In this document: positions 54,518-64,000 of the stretch, in pieces | How positions within the stretch are numbered: the first letter of the stretch is position 1 | How the letters are laid out: the number at the start of each line of letters is the position of its first letter | Assembly: GCA_034769895.1 (NCBI GenBank) | Contig: CM068375.1 | Coordinates: 258,633,268-258,697,267 of the forward strand | Length of the DNA stretch: 64,000 bases | Origin: Magicicada septendecula | Lineage: Eukaryota > Arthropoda > Insecta > Hemiptera > Cicadidae | Reading direction: 5' to 3' | Translations under genes and position numbers: made by a program | The notes under the pieces: generated by a model | Told to the model about the DNA's origin: nothing | What the model saw: the letters and a program-made list of their open reading frames with translations, nothing else | The model's database searches: none

Positions 54518-56886
54518 ATGAGAGGTCTTCTGCCGAAGCAGAAGAACTCTCATTGTTACCCCAAGAGGATCGGTGAGGATATGGCGCCAACAAACCCCCG
54601 TTAATTCTTAACACATCATGGGTAAACTACCCCCCTAGCTCGGCGATTATGGCTGCACCTGAACGAGATTACTGGACTTCTCTGTTCGAGATCCCAACAC
54701 CATAAAATCGGACAGATACTTACCATAGTACACCTAACCTTCTAACATTCCACCCCAAAATCAAAACCCTGGCCTTATACCATACCAGATCCTCAACCGA
54801 TATGTTCCCCCTTACATGCATACTGAGTTGCCTTTAGCAAGTACTGGGTGCATACACATACTCATTATTACATTTTGCATAAACTCCATAAAATATTTTA
54901 TCTTTCCAAGTTCAATTTCTTTTCTCAAATCAACGTTACTTTTTCAAATCAAAACACGGCAACTAATTAAATCCAAATCATTTAAATTTTGTTCAAAAAT
55001 TAATCTAAGTTCAAAATCAAACTTTTACAATACCATTAATTTCATTAAAATACCACAAATCTTTATCTGAATCTACCATTCTTCTTCACTAACTACTAAT
55101 AATCATAAAAACACTAAAAACAAATAAGCTGAACATCTTATTAAATCATAAATTCGCTTATCCTAACATTTGTTTATAACACATATAATATGAATAACAT
55201 AAATCAGTTAACACATTAACATACAATCTACAATATACCCTAAACATCAAAACACCATCTATACGGCACAAAGCTACACCATAAAATACATGGAACATGT
55301 TTATAATTTTTACATTCCAATATAGTACAACATATTAAACATAGAACACTCAAAAATAACATGGTTATCATTACCTTACAATAAACAATAAAATTCACAT
55401 TTAAATTGACTAAAATTTACACACTTTATAGCTTTATTTTATTTTCAAATTCTATTAAAATCTTTCACTTGTTTCATTTACTATCACTCTCTAACTCTGA
55501 CTTTCTTTCTAACATTTTCATTCTCAATTTAATTTGGGTGACTCTTAATTATTCATAACAATTCGATTTACATATGGGTGTTTAAACACACCCTCAACCC
55601 CCTTCTGAATCTAACACTTACTAACAGATTTCCATAGTCTGACACCACTCTCTCAAAATATTTACCAATAATTCTCCAACTCCATTCACATCATTCTACC
55701 CTTATAACAAAATACCCTCTACCCTCTCGTACTTAGGACGTGTGTTCCCTCCCTATGCTCATTCCCTTATTGGTCCCTGGACTCCCCCTAGGTAACCCCG
55801 CCAAACCCTATTTAAAACTATTCACCTCCCGCCACAATGCTTTTCGTTGAGGACTCCTTATCACACCACCCCCTTACAAAATTCCACCATCATCTAATTA
55901 CTCTCCCATTACATCACTTTCATATTCTACATATACTCCCTATCGCTACTGTGTCACTATTAATACTCAATTTCTATACCACTTTTATTCTCAAGAATTT
56001 TATTCTGTTTAACACCCCTTTAACGTTACCTTGGACTGACTTAAATGTCCTATCGAAGTAATAATCACCCAAATTCTAACCTTTACCACATTTTACATTA
56101 CATTAACCATTGAAAATTCAAAACTATCTCAAATCAATTTCATCATTTGACTTAAAATCTCTTAGACACATTGAACCTTTTAAACACATTGAAAAAATTA
56201 TATTCAAACATTTAATTATTTTACTTTACTTAAATTGCATTATAAAATTCATACTTACAGTACATCACTCATACTGTCATACACACAAAATATAAACAAT
56301 TGTTACCACCAAATCATGTAAACAACTCCATGTGTCTTCTGAAAACATTGTAGCAATCATATAATTCCACAACTAAATACATTTTACATTTATTTACTTA
56401 TTATTTATTATCAAGTTTAAATTTCATAAAATCATTTAAATTCATTAGAAAAATCTCTTTATTTAACGTTTTAAATCAATCCAAAATATTTAAACATCTC
56501 AAATTATTTTAATTCCATCAAGTATTGAAAACACAACATTTTGAATTACTTTCTTCCAAAACAATTACAATTCATTTATTACCTTCATAATTATTCTCAT
56601 TACTTATTTAGTCTGCCAAAATATTATTATTGTTATCAAATTGATTTCTACTACATGCATACCTTGTTTACATAAAATACCTTTTACAACACAAACATAA
56701 TTAATTTCACTATTAATTTATTTACAATTCTTCGTCATTATTTTTCTGTTCAACACACTTCATTTCATAATCTAGCCAGGTCATTACCATAAACTAAAAT
56801 ATTTAAAATGTCCACTCACTTATTTTTTATTTTAACCACCATCATCGTATATTAGTCTTATATATTTATAACACAAGTCATTCTTG
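54518..56886. other. Non-coding 3' region of element Z
   Basis: About 2.4 kb between the ORF stop and the polypurine tract. No significant minus-strand frame; short plus frames (54816, 55837, 56110) look spurious. It is similar to the corresponding part of element X, which argues for a shared, non-coding segment. Confidence 0.6.
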
Positions 56887-58368
56887 TCAACATACATTAT
56901 AATGATCATTATAATGACTACTTTCGTTAATTAGATTAACACAATAATTAACTACATTTTTGTCTACCATTAATTCACAAAGCCCATCTACATTGGTAAT
57001 TTTAGTTCTGTCCCCGTCAGTATTTTTAGTTAACATAAGGTAAGTTATTTTGTCATCATATTCCTCCACTACACTCATCACATCATAAGTTAAGTGTCTA
57101 TCATCTACAACAGTATCATGAACATAATCATCAATCTTTATTTCACAAGATAAGTATTTCATATCATTTATTTCCTTCAATTCTAACCTCTCTTTCAACT
57201 TTTTATGATTTCTCTTTAACTGATATAATTCTATCTCCCTATCTACACACAACTCTCTCTCTAAATATCTCTCATCCTCATAACACCTGTCACAACCCCC
57301 CTGCCCTCTTTCATACCATGCAAAGGGCACAACAAACTTACTACATTTCTTGGCACTTCCAAGAATATTACAACAAATTACGGGACTACTTGAAGACACC
57401 TCGTCTTCCACACAACTACTGGAGGAAACTCTGTCCTCATAAAATACCTGTGAAACCTCTGTTTCACCATAAGCTTGGGGAAAACTTGCCCCTTGTCCAT
57501 CTAACCTTTCATCACAATCTCTCACAACCTCATCAACACTTTCTACTCTTACAACCTTACTTTCTAACGCCACATTCTTAATTATATCATTGTAATTCTC
57601 ACCCCTACTTACCTCACTATATGTCATCTGACCGTCTTCATTTTCATCGAATTTATCAGACTTTTCACTAGTCTCTACCCCCCTTTTAATCTCGTCATTT
57701 TCGTCTACTTTATTCTTTGTAAAGTTATTAATTGTGTCACCTATTCTGTTTATTTGTTTATCAAACACATGATCTATTGATTCTATTATCTCATCTTTCA
57801 TATTATCAAAACGTGTATTAATTTCATCTACTTGCTTACTAAAAATAATATTTTGTTGTTTAATTTCATCTCTGATCTCGTTGAATTTATCATTGAACTT
57901 GCTATTTTGAATGTCAAAACGACTATTTATAACATCAAACTTGCTATTCTGTACATCAAAACTACTCTTTTGTTCATCAAATTTGGCATTAAAATTACTT
58001 TTGATTTCATTGATTTCGTTTTTTAATTCTCTAAAATTGCTATCTTGTTTTTCTAAAGTGTTATACATGCTCTCTCGTTTTTCTAAACTATTGTACATCA
58101 TATTGTACAATCTTGTTAACATATTATCGACATCAGATTTCTTATTTTGATTTACTAAAATAGGTGTTGAATGAATTGCAACTTCATTCATTATTTTCGA
58201 ATCGTCTACATTACTTTCACTCATTAACAATGACTCTGTTTGGATACCTGAATCGCTTTTGTCAGCCAATTCAGTTGCCATATTCTCACACATCGCTTTA
58301 TTTTTGGCCTCGTCGCCTACAATTATGTCAATTTCATTTATATTATTCTCGTTATTACTACCTGCCAT
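56887..58368 (-). CDS. Orphan coiled-coil protein of elements X/Z
   Basis: An intact 493-codon ORF starting at the ATG at 58368. Residues about 85-230 form a Lys/Glu/Asn-rich coiled coil with repeated SSFDVQNSKFDVINSRFD units of about 7-11 residues. Residues about 290-493 form a second region: VFYEDRVSSSS, FVVPFAWYERGQGGCDRCYE, CEIKIDDYVHDTVVDDRHLT, LMLTKNTDGDRTKITNVDG and VVNYCVNLINESSHY. These blocks are shared with element X, so selection on protein is likely. I recognise no known domain. Position after the primer-binding site suggests a Gag-like or packaging role, which is inference. Confidence 0.85.
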   Translation of the reverse strand: MAGSNNENNINEIDIIVGDEAKNKAMCENMATELADKSDSGIQTESLLMSESNVDDSKIMNEVAIHSTPILVNQNKKSDVDNMLTRLYNMMYNSLEKRESMYNTLEKQDSNFRELKNEINEIKSNFNAKFDEQKSSFDVQNSKFDVINSRFDIQNSKFNDKFNEIRDEIKQQNIIFSKQVDEINTRFDNMKDEIIESIDHVFDKQINRIGDTINNFTKNKVDENDEIKRGVETSEKSDKFDENEDGQMTYSEVSRGENYNDIIKNVALESKVVRVESVDEVVRDCDERLDGQGASFPQAYGETEVSQVFYEDRVSSSSCVEDEVSSSSPVICCNILGSAKKCSKFVVPFAWYERGQGGCDRCYEDERYLERELCVDREIELYQLKRNHKKLKERLELKEINDMKYLSCEIKIDDYVHDTVVDDRHLTYDVMSVVEEYDDKITYLMLTKNTDGDRTKITNVDGLCELMVDKNVVNYCVNLINESSHYNDHYNVC

Positions 58369-58544
58369 TTTTAAATTATAAATTTATACAAATTTACTTA
58401 CATACAAAATGTCAGACACTTACCCTAACAATGACATACTATTTTACGTCTGTTACGTAATTTGTACGTATTTTTTCTTAACCTTCAAATCACGTTATTC
58501 ACCTGTAGATGTGGTTTTTATATACATTTTAATTTATAAAAACT

Positions 58545-58563
58545 CGTCCCAGTTCTGGTGCCA
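58545..58563 (-). promoter_or_regulatory. Primer-binding site of element Z
   Basis: Minus-strand TGGCACCAGAACTGGGACG, two bases inside the 5' LTR edge; a variant of the tRNA-Lys-type site. Confidence 0.75.
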
Positions 58564-58565
58564 TT

Positions 58566-59041
58566 TGTGCTATTATAAATAAATACACAATTATAAAATA
58601 ATATTAATATCTCACCTACCTTGAAGTTAGGCCAGGTCCGTCACACGAACTGTGAATATCAACGTGATTTTAAGGTTACATCAATAACATACACTACTCT
58701 CTTGTATATAATAGAACTCACATTTATTCCTTCAAATTTCTTTACTATATCAATTCTCAATTATTAATAAAACATTTGTAATAAAAAATGAACTCATCAA
58801 AACATTTATTGCCTGAGCTTTACTTCATTCTGAGTTTTTATTCTAATAGCTATTCTAAAGCTACGTAAGACAACCCAATGTCTTTATCTCTCTTGTACTA
58901 GGCACGGACTGGCACGGATTTGAATATAGGTTATTACACAAAGCAGGTCCTAGTGGCCATAAAGAGTGCCCAAACAGATTGAACCCAAATAATTATTAAA
59001 TGAAATAAAATATCTATACCCTTCAGAATTGTCCCACTACA
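58566..59041 (-). repeat. Element Z 5' LTR with 507-bp deletion
   Basis: Matches the other LTR on both sides of a single internal deletion, so half of the LTR, including the palindromes, is gone from the copy that would drive transcription. Confidence 0.92.
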
Positions 59042-59335
59042 CTGCCGCAGATTCAAACAGAATCAAATAATTTTTTGTGTATGTCCCTGAATTGTAAAGG
59101 ACTCAAGGCCTATTGATTCTGGTGAAGATTGGTTAAGGAGAAGGGGTAGTTTAACCTGCAATGTTTTATGCTTTAACAAGAGTAATTTTTTCTATGACGA
59201 ACGATAACTGCCATAAATTCAAACAGAATCAAATAATTTTTTGGATATGTGCATGAGTTGTAGAGGACTCAAGGCCTGTTGATTTTGGTGAAGATTGGTT
59301 AAAGGGAAGGGGTAGTTTACCTGCAACCTTTTGCA
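59042..59335. repeat. 166-bp tandem repeat, about two units
   Basis: ATTCAAACAGAATCAAATAA at 59051 recurs at 59217, a period of 166 bp. Each unit has a GGTGAAGATTGGTTAA block and GGGGTAGTTT and ends near TTTAACAAGAGTAA. Fragments of the same unit flank the element Y LTR, the BEL LTR and the left side of element Z. Confidence 0.85.
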
Positions 59336-62300
59336 TTTTAACAAGAGTAAAGTGCTTAATTTTGATAAATAAAGTATCCTTAAAAGAAGGTTATAATAAT
59401 CCACTGTAGAAAGGTACCGTAGATGAAATATCTATAAATGAAAAAGGTAGTTGAAGGGAAAGGGGGTAATTTTCTAAAAATGGTAGTTGATGAGGGAGGA
59501 GATTATTTTTTATAAGTTTTATATGTGTACTATGTTATTGACAACAAACAAGTAGTTTCTATGGAAACATTTTATTTCACTTTGACAAAATTCTATATTT
59601 TTTTAGGAATTATCGAACGGAATTCAAGTAAATGATTGGAACTGTATGAATACCCGCAATACATTTCGATGTTTTTAATATGCGATTGTATCGATATATT
59701 ATGGTGTGGAAAAGAAGAAGTGTACTAATTGTAAATTGCGCTATTTCTTAATGTAAAGCAAAAATATGTGTTGTTTTCATTTGGTAGTTAGGTAATAATG
59801 GTTTTGGGTTTTTAGTTTACTGCTAAAATAAATAAAAGCTGTGGTTGAGAAAACATAAGATTAAACGTTTAATACAATGCTTATAACAGAGTAACACTTA
59901 AAATAAAGAACCTAACGTTTTTAAGTTTACAAATTGGAAAAAACAACAGCAAATACAAAATGAAACATACAAATATTTATGGTTAATGAAAAAACAAAAA
60001 ACACTGTATTAAGGAATGACAACACATGCTCTACAAATTGTACATAATGGGTGTTTGTTTTTTTTTGTTAGTCACAAAATGAGTACTTGGCGGAAAAAGG
60101 AATTTTACCAAAAAAACGAGTTCTGCCCCAAAAAAGTGACATGTAGGCCTATAATAATAGGCAAGGGGTTGACCCTTGGGCCACTCCCACCTTACTTCGA
60201 GTTGGGTTTTTCGTGGTTTTAGATAAAAAAAATAGTTTTACATTACACACATTGTAAACTTACGATTTCTCTGTCACAAGTATTTATAAATCTGTTATAT
60301 AATTCCAACTCACCAATTGTTTCTTCTTTTATTTTAATGATTTAAATTATTTTTATTGATTTTTGTTTCCCGTTTTAAGGCGCCAAATTGCTTTATTTCC
60401 AAAACAATTAAAATGATTCTTCTTATCTATTTCTCCTTTTCTCTTATTTTAATTTAATTCAACTCACCTTTGTCTTGTAGTCGATTTGAATTTTGTTCCA
60501 AAAAAATAGGGGTTACCAACCTCTATTTTTGGAAAAAAATTTCCTCCTTGGCTATATTAAGGAAATAATTGTCAGTAATATGAACATAAATTAAAGACAC
60601 AATTGATAATAGTCAATACGGTATTATTTCTTTAGTGTTTTTTATTACTTTCTTTTTAAACAAACTGAAATATTTTTGTAATATATAGTTTGCTCCAACT
60701 CTTATTTTTACTCGCTCAGTGGTTGGCAACTCTTCACAGTGTTCAGGGTTTGGTTGAAGATAATGCTACGTTTTATTTTAATTATTTTAAATCAGTTGGG
60801 TTCTTGTAATTACAGAAAAAATGAACAAAAGATCTTTAGAAAGTACAGAACTTCACATAAAACCTACTTAAATATTATACAGTTTAATAAATTACTTCTT
60901 AGGTTATATTACGTGTGTTGAATCAAAGTTGGTGAATAGGTTATTAGTTCGTTTTGAAAGAAGATTCCAATGTCCAATAATTTGATCACCATCAATTAAA
61001 AGGTGAATAAACATATAAACTGAATTGTCCCTAGTTTATTCCGTAAGTGAGTGTTTATATAAAGTTTATTAATGAGTGAAAAAGTGTCACAGTGTAGACT
61101 AGTCTTTTTTCATTTTAGTTTTTTAAGTTAATTTATACTCATCACATTCCTTTACATCTGATTAGTCTCTCTGAGTTCTTTTATAATTTTTTAAGTATAT
61201 TTTTTCTTTCAATTTCAAATAATTCTGGTTATTATATTTCTTATTGTCATACTATTATTATTCATCATCTCATTTTGGTTCATTACTATTTCATTTCTAG
61301 TTGATTTATTATTTTTATATTATTATATTGAGCTCCATGTATTTTTTTTGATCTGCTCTTCTCTGAATCTAATAATGGACTAACGTGTTTTTCTGTTAAT
61401 GTTTGGTTGTCAAGCCAGCCAGCCTCATACTCCTATTGGTTGAAAATATTGTTTACACTGTTAGATTTTGTTACTGAATTTTTACAAAATTAGGAATATT
61501 TTTAAATTAGTATAATTTTCTTATACTACTTTGAATTCCTAAGATAATAACATTATTGCATTGCATTTCTTTTATAATTTAATTAGAAACCAAATATGAA
61601 TAGTTTCTGTTCAGTATTTACTAAGTTACTATTTTAACAATTTTGTTTTTATATTAATTATTTTATAACTGGTTCTTTTGATATACATTATGTATCCTTA
61701 AATTTATATTATCAATTCTAATAGTATTACCTACATTTTGTCCTTACTTATTACTGCTATAATATCAAATTTTACAAATTACTGTTTTTTCACTATAGGC
61801 TCCTTATGCCTAGATCACCTGACTTCCTTTATACAGTTATTATAACATATTTCTTAAGTTTCATGAAATTGAACTATTTTAAATATAACTACAATAAATT
61901 AACATGTAACATTTAATGATTTATAATCATTTTTAAAACATAATACTGTTCTTTCTAACATGCTATGCACATGCTATTTTTTAATACATTACATATCTTC
62001 CTACTCTCATTAACTATTATTCATTAAATATGCTTTTTTACCCTTAGATATATTCTATTTAACACAAACAGATAACTATAAATATTACTTAATTATTATT
62101 TTATTATTTTAAAACATGACCATTCATTCTACCTATTCCACTTATATAGGCCTACTATGCCTTAGTTTGTTCACAGTATACACTCATCATTTTTTACTCA
62201 AGCATTACTTATTATTCATTTTACACTTTATTACTACTGTTGGCCTTCAGTTAGTATATTTTTCTTGGTTCTGTTATTCACTTTAGTATTATTACTCACT

Positions 62301-62620
62301 GTTTTTCTTCCTTTTCTTCACTTTGATCTAACCACACAACTCACCTTATCATTAACATTGGGTATTTATTATATACGGGGTTTATTCCCTTCATATTCTA
62401 ATAACAATATTATTTAGCATTACTTAAGTTACATTTATGTATTGCTAATTTTACATGGAACTACTCCTACTTTTGGCTATAGCTTTGTACTTTCATTATT
62501 ACATCTACTATATTATTATTCTTGGATTTCGTTGTCCATGACGTGTCCGTTACTTAACTAAATATCACTATTGTATTAACGACTCGGAACACTAAGTTTT
62601 TTATAAGTAAAATCATAAAG
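59336..62620. other. AT-rich stretch, no gene recognised
   Basis: About 3.3 kb. Frames at 60016 and 60739 are short and low-complexity. The part from about 61100 to 62600 is T-rich with short C/T runs and resembles in texture the gypsy-A LTRs, but I found no actual alignment. Confidence 0.45.
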
Positions 62621-62639
62621 ATTTACCTTAAAGCCTAAA

Positions 62640-63043
62640 CTGGTTTTCTCCTTTAAAAGGCTTCTTCAGAGGCTGCCGTAGGTAGCGCTGTCCGTCTTGT
62701 TGTTGGCGACGGGATAGATTTTCGAAAGATCGATGCTGTGTGTGTTGGGTGAGATGTGTTCGAATAATGCGTGCGATTTGAATTGTGTCTGTTCGTTTAG
62801 GATTTCTTTTTTATTTGTTTTTGTGTGTTTGTAGATTTCTAATTGCTCTAGAGTGTCTAGTTTTCGGCCTTTTGTGTGTACGTGTAGAATGTTCATGTTA
62901 TTGTCAATGTTTTTATATGTGTGGTTTGCTTCAATGAGGTGGTTTGCAAAGGTAGATTCTGTAGTGGAGTGGAGTGCCTTTGTGTGTTCAATGTATCTCT
63001 GTTTGAAGCTACGCCCTTCTGCTAGAATGCTGGATATGGGGGA
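62640..63043 (-). pseudogene. Penelope-like fragment: reverse-transcriptase motif fused to GIY-YIG end
   Basis: Read on the minus strand. A piece of the palm motif (PISSILAE) runs directly into the second half of the endonuclease (GRSFKQRYIEHTKALHS), then NHTYKNIDNNMNILHVHTKG, matching the C-terminal region of the 17975-19435 protein (TNLEILHYIPKGQKL). The middle of the protein has been deleted. The tail (CTGAAGAAGCCTTTTAAAGG) has Penelope 3' character. Confidence 0.85.
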
Positions 63044-63747
63044 GACAACAACATTGCAGTAAAAAACAACACTGACCTAGTAACAAAAATAAAAGACATA
63101 CACATCCCCCATAATGCAACATTAGCCTCCTTTGACATTAAAAACCTGTACACAAACATCCCCACCTCTGAAACAATCACCATCCTACAAAACAAACTCA
63201 AACAGAACAACACACCAGACGAACTTATCAACGAAATAACAGAAACTCTGAACATTATCACAAAACAAAACTACTTTACTTATAACAATAAATACTACAC
63301 ACAGAACGATGGCTTACCCATGGGCTACCCCATATCCAGCATTCTAGCAGAAGTCTTCCTCCAACACTTAGAAAAAACAAAAATACTCACAAACAATGAC
63401 AGACACTCACATAAAATACTATATTGGCACAGATACGTTGATGACATTCTATTACTATACAGGGGAAACAAAAGACAATGTGAACAGTTACTAATGCACA
63501 TAAACAAAGTACATAAAAACATAACCTTTACTGCCGAATACGAACACAACAATACCATAAACTTCTTAGACCTCTCCATCACAAAACTAGAACACAGGCA
63601 CAAATTAAGTATATACAGAAAACCAACCACCACTAATACACAACACCTCCAATCACCCAATACAACACAAACTAGCTGCTTTCAGAACCATGATACATAG
63701 ACTTAACAACATCCCCTTAGATGAAGTAGACTACAAAGACGAATTGT
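63044..63747 (+). pseudogene. Penelope-like reverse transcriptase fragment
   Basis: On the plus strand: TLASFDIKNLYTNIP, NDGLPMGYPISSILAEV, YWHRYVDDILLLYRG (YVDD), NTINFLDLSITK and YRKPTTTNTQH. A frameshift lies near 63645, after which IHRLNNIPLDEVDYKDEL continues. Homology to the 17975-19435 protein ends abruptly after DEL, at about 63747. It lacks the N-terminus and the GIY-YIG domain. Confidence 0.92.
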
Positions 63748-63756
63748 GCGAGGGAA

Positions 63757-64000
63757 TTATATCCGTTTTGATTGGTGTCAGGTTTTTTATTTTTCTGTCG
63801 TGTTTTGTCTGTATGTTATGTATTTGTTTTTTGTCCATTCATTTGTGTGATGTATTAGTTCAGTCATGTAATTGTGTCCGTATGTGTTGGCAATTTGTAG
63901 GTGTAGTGTTAGTGCTTTGCGGTTGAGGGCGTCTTTTTTCTTATACAGTTGTTTAATTGATTCTTTTATGTATGTTCTTTGTGCAATGTTTTGTGTTATT
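63757..64000 (-). pseudogene. Penelope-like N-terminal fragment, continues past right edge
   Basis: A minus-strand frame reading IKQLYKKKDALNRKALTLHL, then ANTYGHNYMTELIHHTNEW and KNKYITYRQNTTEK before stops. The style (Asn/Lys/Thr-rich, ACA/CAC codons) matches the Penelope proteins in this window, and the content looks like their N-terminal region. It is cut by the window edge, so the call is tentative. Confidence 0.5.

Larger units (their letters stand above)
53521..59041 (-). mobile_element. Element Z, non-autonomous LTR retrotransposon
   Basis: LTRs 53521-54503 (983 bp) and 58566-59041 (476 bp), TGTGCTATT to ACA, with TSD CTGC at 53517-53520 and 59042-59045. Primer-binding site at 58545-58563 (minus strand TGGCACCAGAACTGGGACG) and a polypurine tract at 54504-54517. 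One intact ORF; no protease or pol. It is the same family as element X by LTR, ORF and 3' non-coding similarity. Confidence 0.93.

Noticed and set aside
59336..62620. Possible further LTR by texture (T-rich, short CT runs, like gypsy-A LTR)
   Set aside because: No alignment to any LTR in the window and no paired repeat.

Overview
The window looks like arthropod, most likely insect, nuclear DNA. It is AT-rich and contains no recognisable single-copy host gene. It carries a mix of BEL/Pao, Ty3/gypsy, Penelope-like, Helitron, hAT and PIF/Harbinger elements; BEL/Pao and Penelope-like elements exclude plants, and the MADF-type partner protein of the Harbinger element is typical of insects. No rRNA, tRNA, CRISPR array or prokaryotic signal was seen. 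The species cannot be named from the sequence.

Layout. 1-4145 is a decayed Helitron on the minus strand that runs off the left edge. 4146-7338 is mostly unassigned AT-rich DNA with a 39-bp direct repeat and a short second Helitron scrap. 7339-47895 is one large nest of transposable elements. The outermost is a minus-strand gypsy-type relative (element Y: protease and Gag pieces at 7339-11787, 5' LTR cut into three parts). Its 5' LTR was hit by element X (12244-44086) and by a Harbinger transposon (44606-47657). Element X is a non-autonomous LTR element with 1085-bp LTRs; its 5' LTR contains an hAT transposon (39403-43040), and its interior contains gypsy-A (15492-37994). Gypsy-A has LTRs of about 2.83 kb, one of which contains a Penelope-like insertion (17966-19518). 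Its reverse transcriptase is split by gypsy-B (22815-31612), a plus-strand element with LTRs of about 2.65 kb that encodes a Gag but no pol. I read target-site duplications directly for X (TTTA), gypsy-A (ATAT), gypsy-B (AACT), Penelope (12 bp), hAT (8 bp) and Harbinger (TAA).

47896-59335 is a degenerate repeat with a period of about 166 bp, split by element Y, by a BEL/Pao element (47965 to about 52577, no integrase) and by element Z (53521-59041, TSD CTGC). Z is an intact relative of X and encodes a 493-residue coiled-coil protein and nothing else. 59336-62620 has no recognised gene. 62640-64000 is a rearranged cluster of Penelope-like fragments in alternating orientation.

How the parts relate. 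Gypsy-A and Y share a Gag with a long N-terminal coiled coil followed by a capsid-like region rich in Asn or Gly/Arg and lacking a CCHC zinc knuckle. X and Z keep a coiled-coil ORF with its own conserved C-terminal part and have no protease or pol, so they presumably depend on an A/Y-like element. Gypsy-B also lacks pol. Its roughly 650-codon Gag frame contains no ATG codon, which is the strangest coding feature here. The Harbinger element carries a transposase and a MADF protein on opposite strands, each with one exon inside the other's intron.
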